DNA from: Bacteroidota bacterium | Lineage (GTDB): Bacteria > Bacteroidota > Bacteroidia > Cytophagales > Cyclobacteriaceae | Length of the DNA: 64,000 nt | Assembly (NCBI GenBank): GCA_016178785.1 | Contig: JACOSO010000031.1 | Coordinates: 124,001 to 188,000, forward strand | Reading direction: 5' to 3' | Shown here: one piece after another, positions 62,648 through 64,000 of the stretch | Position numbering within the stretch: position 1 is the first letter of the stretch | How the letters are laid out: every line of letters begins with the position of its first letter | The notes under the pieces: generated by a model | The model's input: only the letters and a program-made list of their open reading frames with translations | Database searches by the model: none | What the model was told of the DNA's origin: nothing | Made by a program: the position numbers and the translations under genes

Positions 62648-63898
62648 ATGATCATTAAAAAACTGGCTGTTCCATTTATTAACGATAAGCTATTGCAGCA
62701 AGTAGAACATTGCTATATCGCCACCGCGGCTATCTCCGAAGCGGGATTCGATTTTATCAGAAGCCGCATTCCCACCAAGGCGAAAATGGAAATCGTAACG
62801 GGACTGGACGAGCCAACCTCGCCTGAGGTACTGCGAAGAATCTGGCGCAACTATCAAGGGCGCATCACGCTCAATATCTATACACGAAATTCCTTTCATG
62901 CTAACGTTTATATTTTTGACCTGCCATTTCGAAAAGCGGTTGCCTTTGTTGGCTCCGGTACTTTTACCTTGGAAGGCATCAAGGACAGCGAAGAACTTTT
63001 CTATAAAATCACTGATCCTAAAGAAATTGAAAATCTGAAATCGTGGTTCGTAGGCTACTATGAATTTGGTGAGCCTCTCTCCGAACCACTCATTCAGGAG
63101 TATGAATGGCTTTACCCAACCCTGAAGCAACGCGACATTTTATCGAGACAAGAAAAGAAACAATTCATTTCGCTTACCACCGCTGGCTTTAGTTGGGATC
63201 ATGTCAAGTTGAAGCATCAATACTTTAAAAAAGAAGACTACCTCGCACTTAGTCGTAGCAAGGCACAATTCACTACGCCCGAGATTCATACCGAGCGAAT
63301 AAATGTGCAAACTAAATTGTTAGAGCTTCATGAGTTGATCAAGGATCACGTACGCAAATTGAAACTTCATGAAGCTCGTGCAACCGAGATTGTGAGCAGT
63401 CTCGATCCTGCTGATCATCCCGATCACCAACTGCGCTCGATGTGGTTAGTCTACGGATGCAGCGAAGCTGAATTGAAAAAAAAGAACGCGGCAACGCTTG
63501 CTGAGGTGATACACGTGCAAATCATCCTACGGCAAAAGGAAGTGTGTATTTGTTTGCTGCCGGGATTACCGCGCGCAGGCAAAGTCAATCGAGAATATTT
63601 TAAGCGCCAGATGAACGATGCCGAATACCGAAAACAATTCTTCACGCTGCTCACCAGACTGGGCCCCGGCTATTGGATTGAAATAGCTGGCGACAAAAAA
63701 GCCATCGACTCGTTTCAGAATGAAGAATTGCTTTGGGAATTTACCAAGACCGACAACTGGATGTATTATTCATTCCTAATCGGAAAAAGTTATTCTCCTA
63801 CAGATATTGAAATCAGCAGCGAGAATATAGTACTTACATTGATGAAGGAATTGGATAAGTTGATAGCGCTTTATAGAATGATGGAAGTTGCCGGGTGA
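62648..63898 (+). CDS. PLD-like nuclease-family protein with altered HKD motif
   Basis: 416 residues, no signal peptide. The first 150 residues resemble phospholipase D-superfamily domains of DNA-processing enzymes: HCYIATAAISEAGFDFIRSRI, MEIVTGLDEP, then SFHANVYIFDLPFRKAVAFVGSGTFTLEG. The usual HxK reads HAN: the His is present but the Lys is replaced by Asn, so catalysis may be lost or changed. The C-terminal 260 residues are helical (VQTKLLELHELIKDHVRKLKLHEAR) with a late alpha/beta part. Related domains occur in restriction and repair systems, but no partner gene is visible here. Confidence 0.6.
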   Translation: MIIKKLAVPFINDKLLQQVEHCYIATAAISEAGFDFIRSRIPTKAKMEIVTGLDEPTSPEVLRRIWRNYQGRITLNIYTRNSFHANVYIFDLPFRKAVAFVGSGTFTLEGIKDSEELFYKITDPKEIENLKSWFVGYYEFGEPLSEPLIQEYEWLYPTLKQRDILSRQEKKQFISLTTAGFSWDHVKLKHQYFKKEDYLALSRSKAQFTTPEIHTERINVQTKLLELHELIKDHVRKLKLHEARATEIVSSLDPADHPDHQLRSMWLVYGCSEAELKKKNAATLAEVIHVQIILRQKEVCICLLPGLPRAGKVNREYFKRQMNDAEYRKQFFTLLTRLGPGYWIEIAGDKKAIDSFQNEELLWEFTKTDNWMYYSFLIGKSYSPTDIEISSENIVLTLMKELDKLIALYRMMEVAG

Positions 63899-64000
63899 TT
63901 GCATGTAAGTGAGCGAGGAGACGCCTCCTAGCAGAGAGCACAACAATATCTGGAATTGATAAACTCTTACGATGACGAAAACAATCAGCTGATGCTGATA
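63899..64000. other. Right-edge sequence, possible start of another frame
   Basis: An open frame near the end reads QYLELINSYDDENNQLMLI with no ATG, and continues past the window. A short AAGTGAGCGAGGAGACGCCTC segment resembles the repeat at 62524. Nothing firm can be said. Confidence 0.3.

Noticed and set aside
1-64000. tRNA or rRNA genes, prophage, transposase or type IX core secretion genes
   Set aside because: None was seen on reading either strand; only a type IX cargo C-terminal domain is present.
63940-64000. Partial gene at the right edge
   Set aside because: The open frame is too short and lacks an ATG, so it is only noted as an edge region.

Overview
The window is a 64 kb chromosomal piece of a Gram-negative Bacteroidota, most likely a Cytophagales-type bacterium. 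Supporting features are a gliding/type IX secretion C-terminal sorting domain (35122-38070), many lipoproteins with short lipoboxes, weak Shine-Dalgarno signals, candidate Bacteroidetes promoters of the TTTG-N(17-23)-TAnnTTTG type (for example 38768-38799 and 47811-47840), TPR-linked histidine kinases, and an LTA-synthase-like sulfatase. Most of the window is ordinary core genome. I saw no rRNA, tRNA, CRISPR array or transposase gene.

Layout. 1-3.5 kb (minus): rpe, an LpoB-like lipoprotein, a COG3014-like lipoprotein and an outer-membrane protein cut by the window edge. 3.5-6.9 kb: ABC-F ATPase, a 52-residue ORF, a GIN-domain protein and a TerB-like protein. 6.9-11.5 kb (minus): LTA-synthase-like enzyme, DUF3052 protein and two LPP20-type lipoproteins. 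11.7-18 kb (minus): thrS, a PIN toxin-antitoxin pair, infC, rpmI, rplT and, upstream, metG. The toxin pair sits inside the classic thrS-infC-rpmI-rplT order. 18.2-24 kb: a TPR histidine kinase, two tiny exported peptides, a decayed TPR-kinase paralogue, then a soluble HisKA_3 kinase and a LuxR-type response regulator meeting tail to tail across a perfect nested palindrome.

24-30.3 kb (plus) is the accessory island and the most interesting part. It encodes two adjacent short peptides with double-glycine leaders and GxxxG motifs, a CPBP-family membrane protein (candidate immunity), an HlyD-family adaptor and a C39-peptidase ABC exporter. Together these form a complete class II (possibly two-peptide) bacteriocin-type production and export cassette. 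Three diverged copies of a roughly 90 bp element lie upstream of successive transcription units here (about 23990, 24947 and 25526). One copy begins next to the response-regulator gene. The third copy is an open 48-codon frame whose stop overlaps the start of the first peptide. A small membrane-protein gene is also present as an intact copy and a truncated copy with a hairpin-rich tail.

30-53 kb is housekeeping: bioB, sppA, folK, fabD, a DCC oxidoreductase, a giant type IX cargo protein, a glycerolipid acyltransferase with gpsA, HIT, greA, a pentapeptide-repeat membrane protein, mgtE, rsmA, pdxA, a second TerB-like protein, and the yceD-rpmF-fabH-efp-accB-accC series. 53-64 kb holds small exported proteins of unknown role, a DUF1080 lipoprotein, a SPOR/OmpA protein, an acidic repeat protein, a GH9 glycosidase, a DsrE-like protein and a PLD-like protein with an altered HKD motif. 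Degenerate intergenic direct repeats of three styles recur through the window, often touching start codons.
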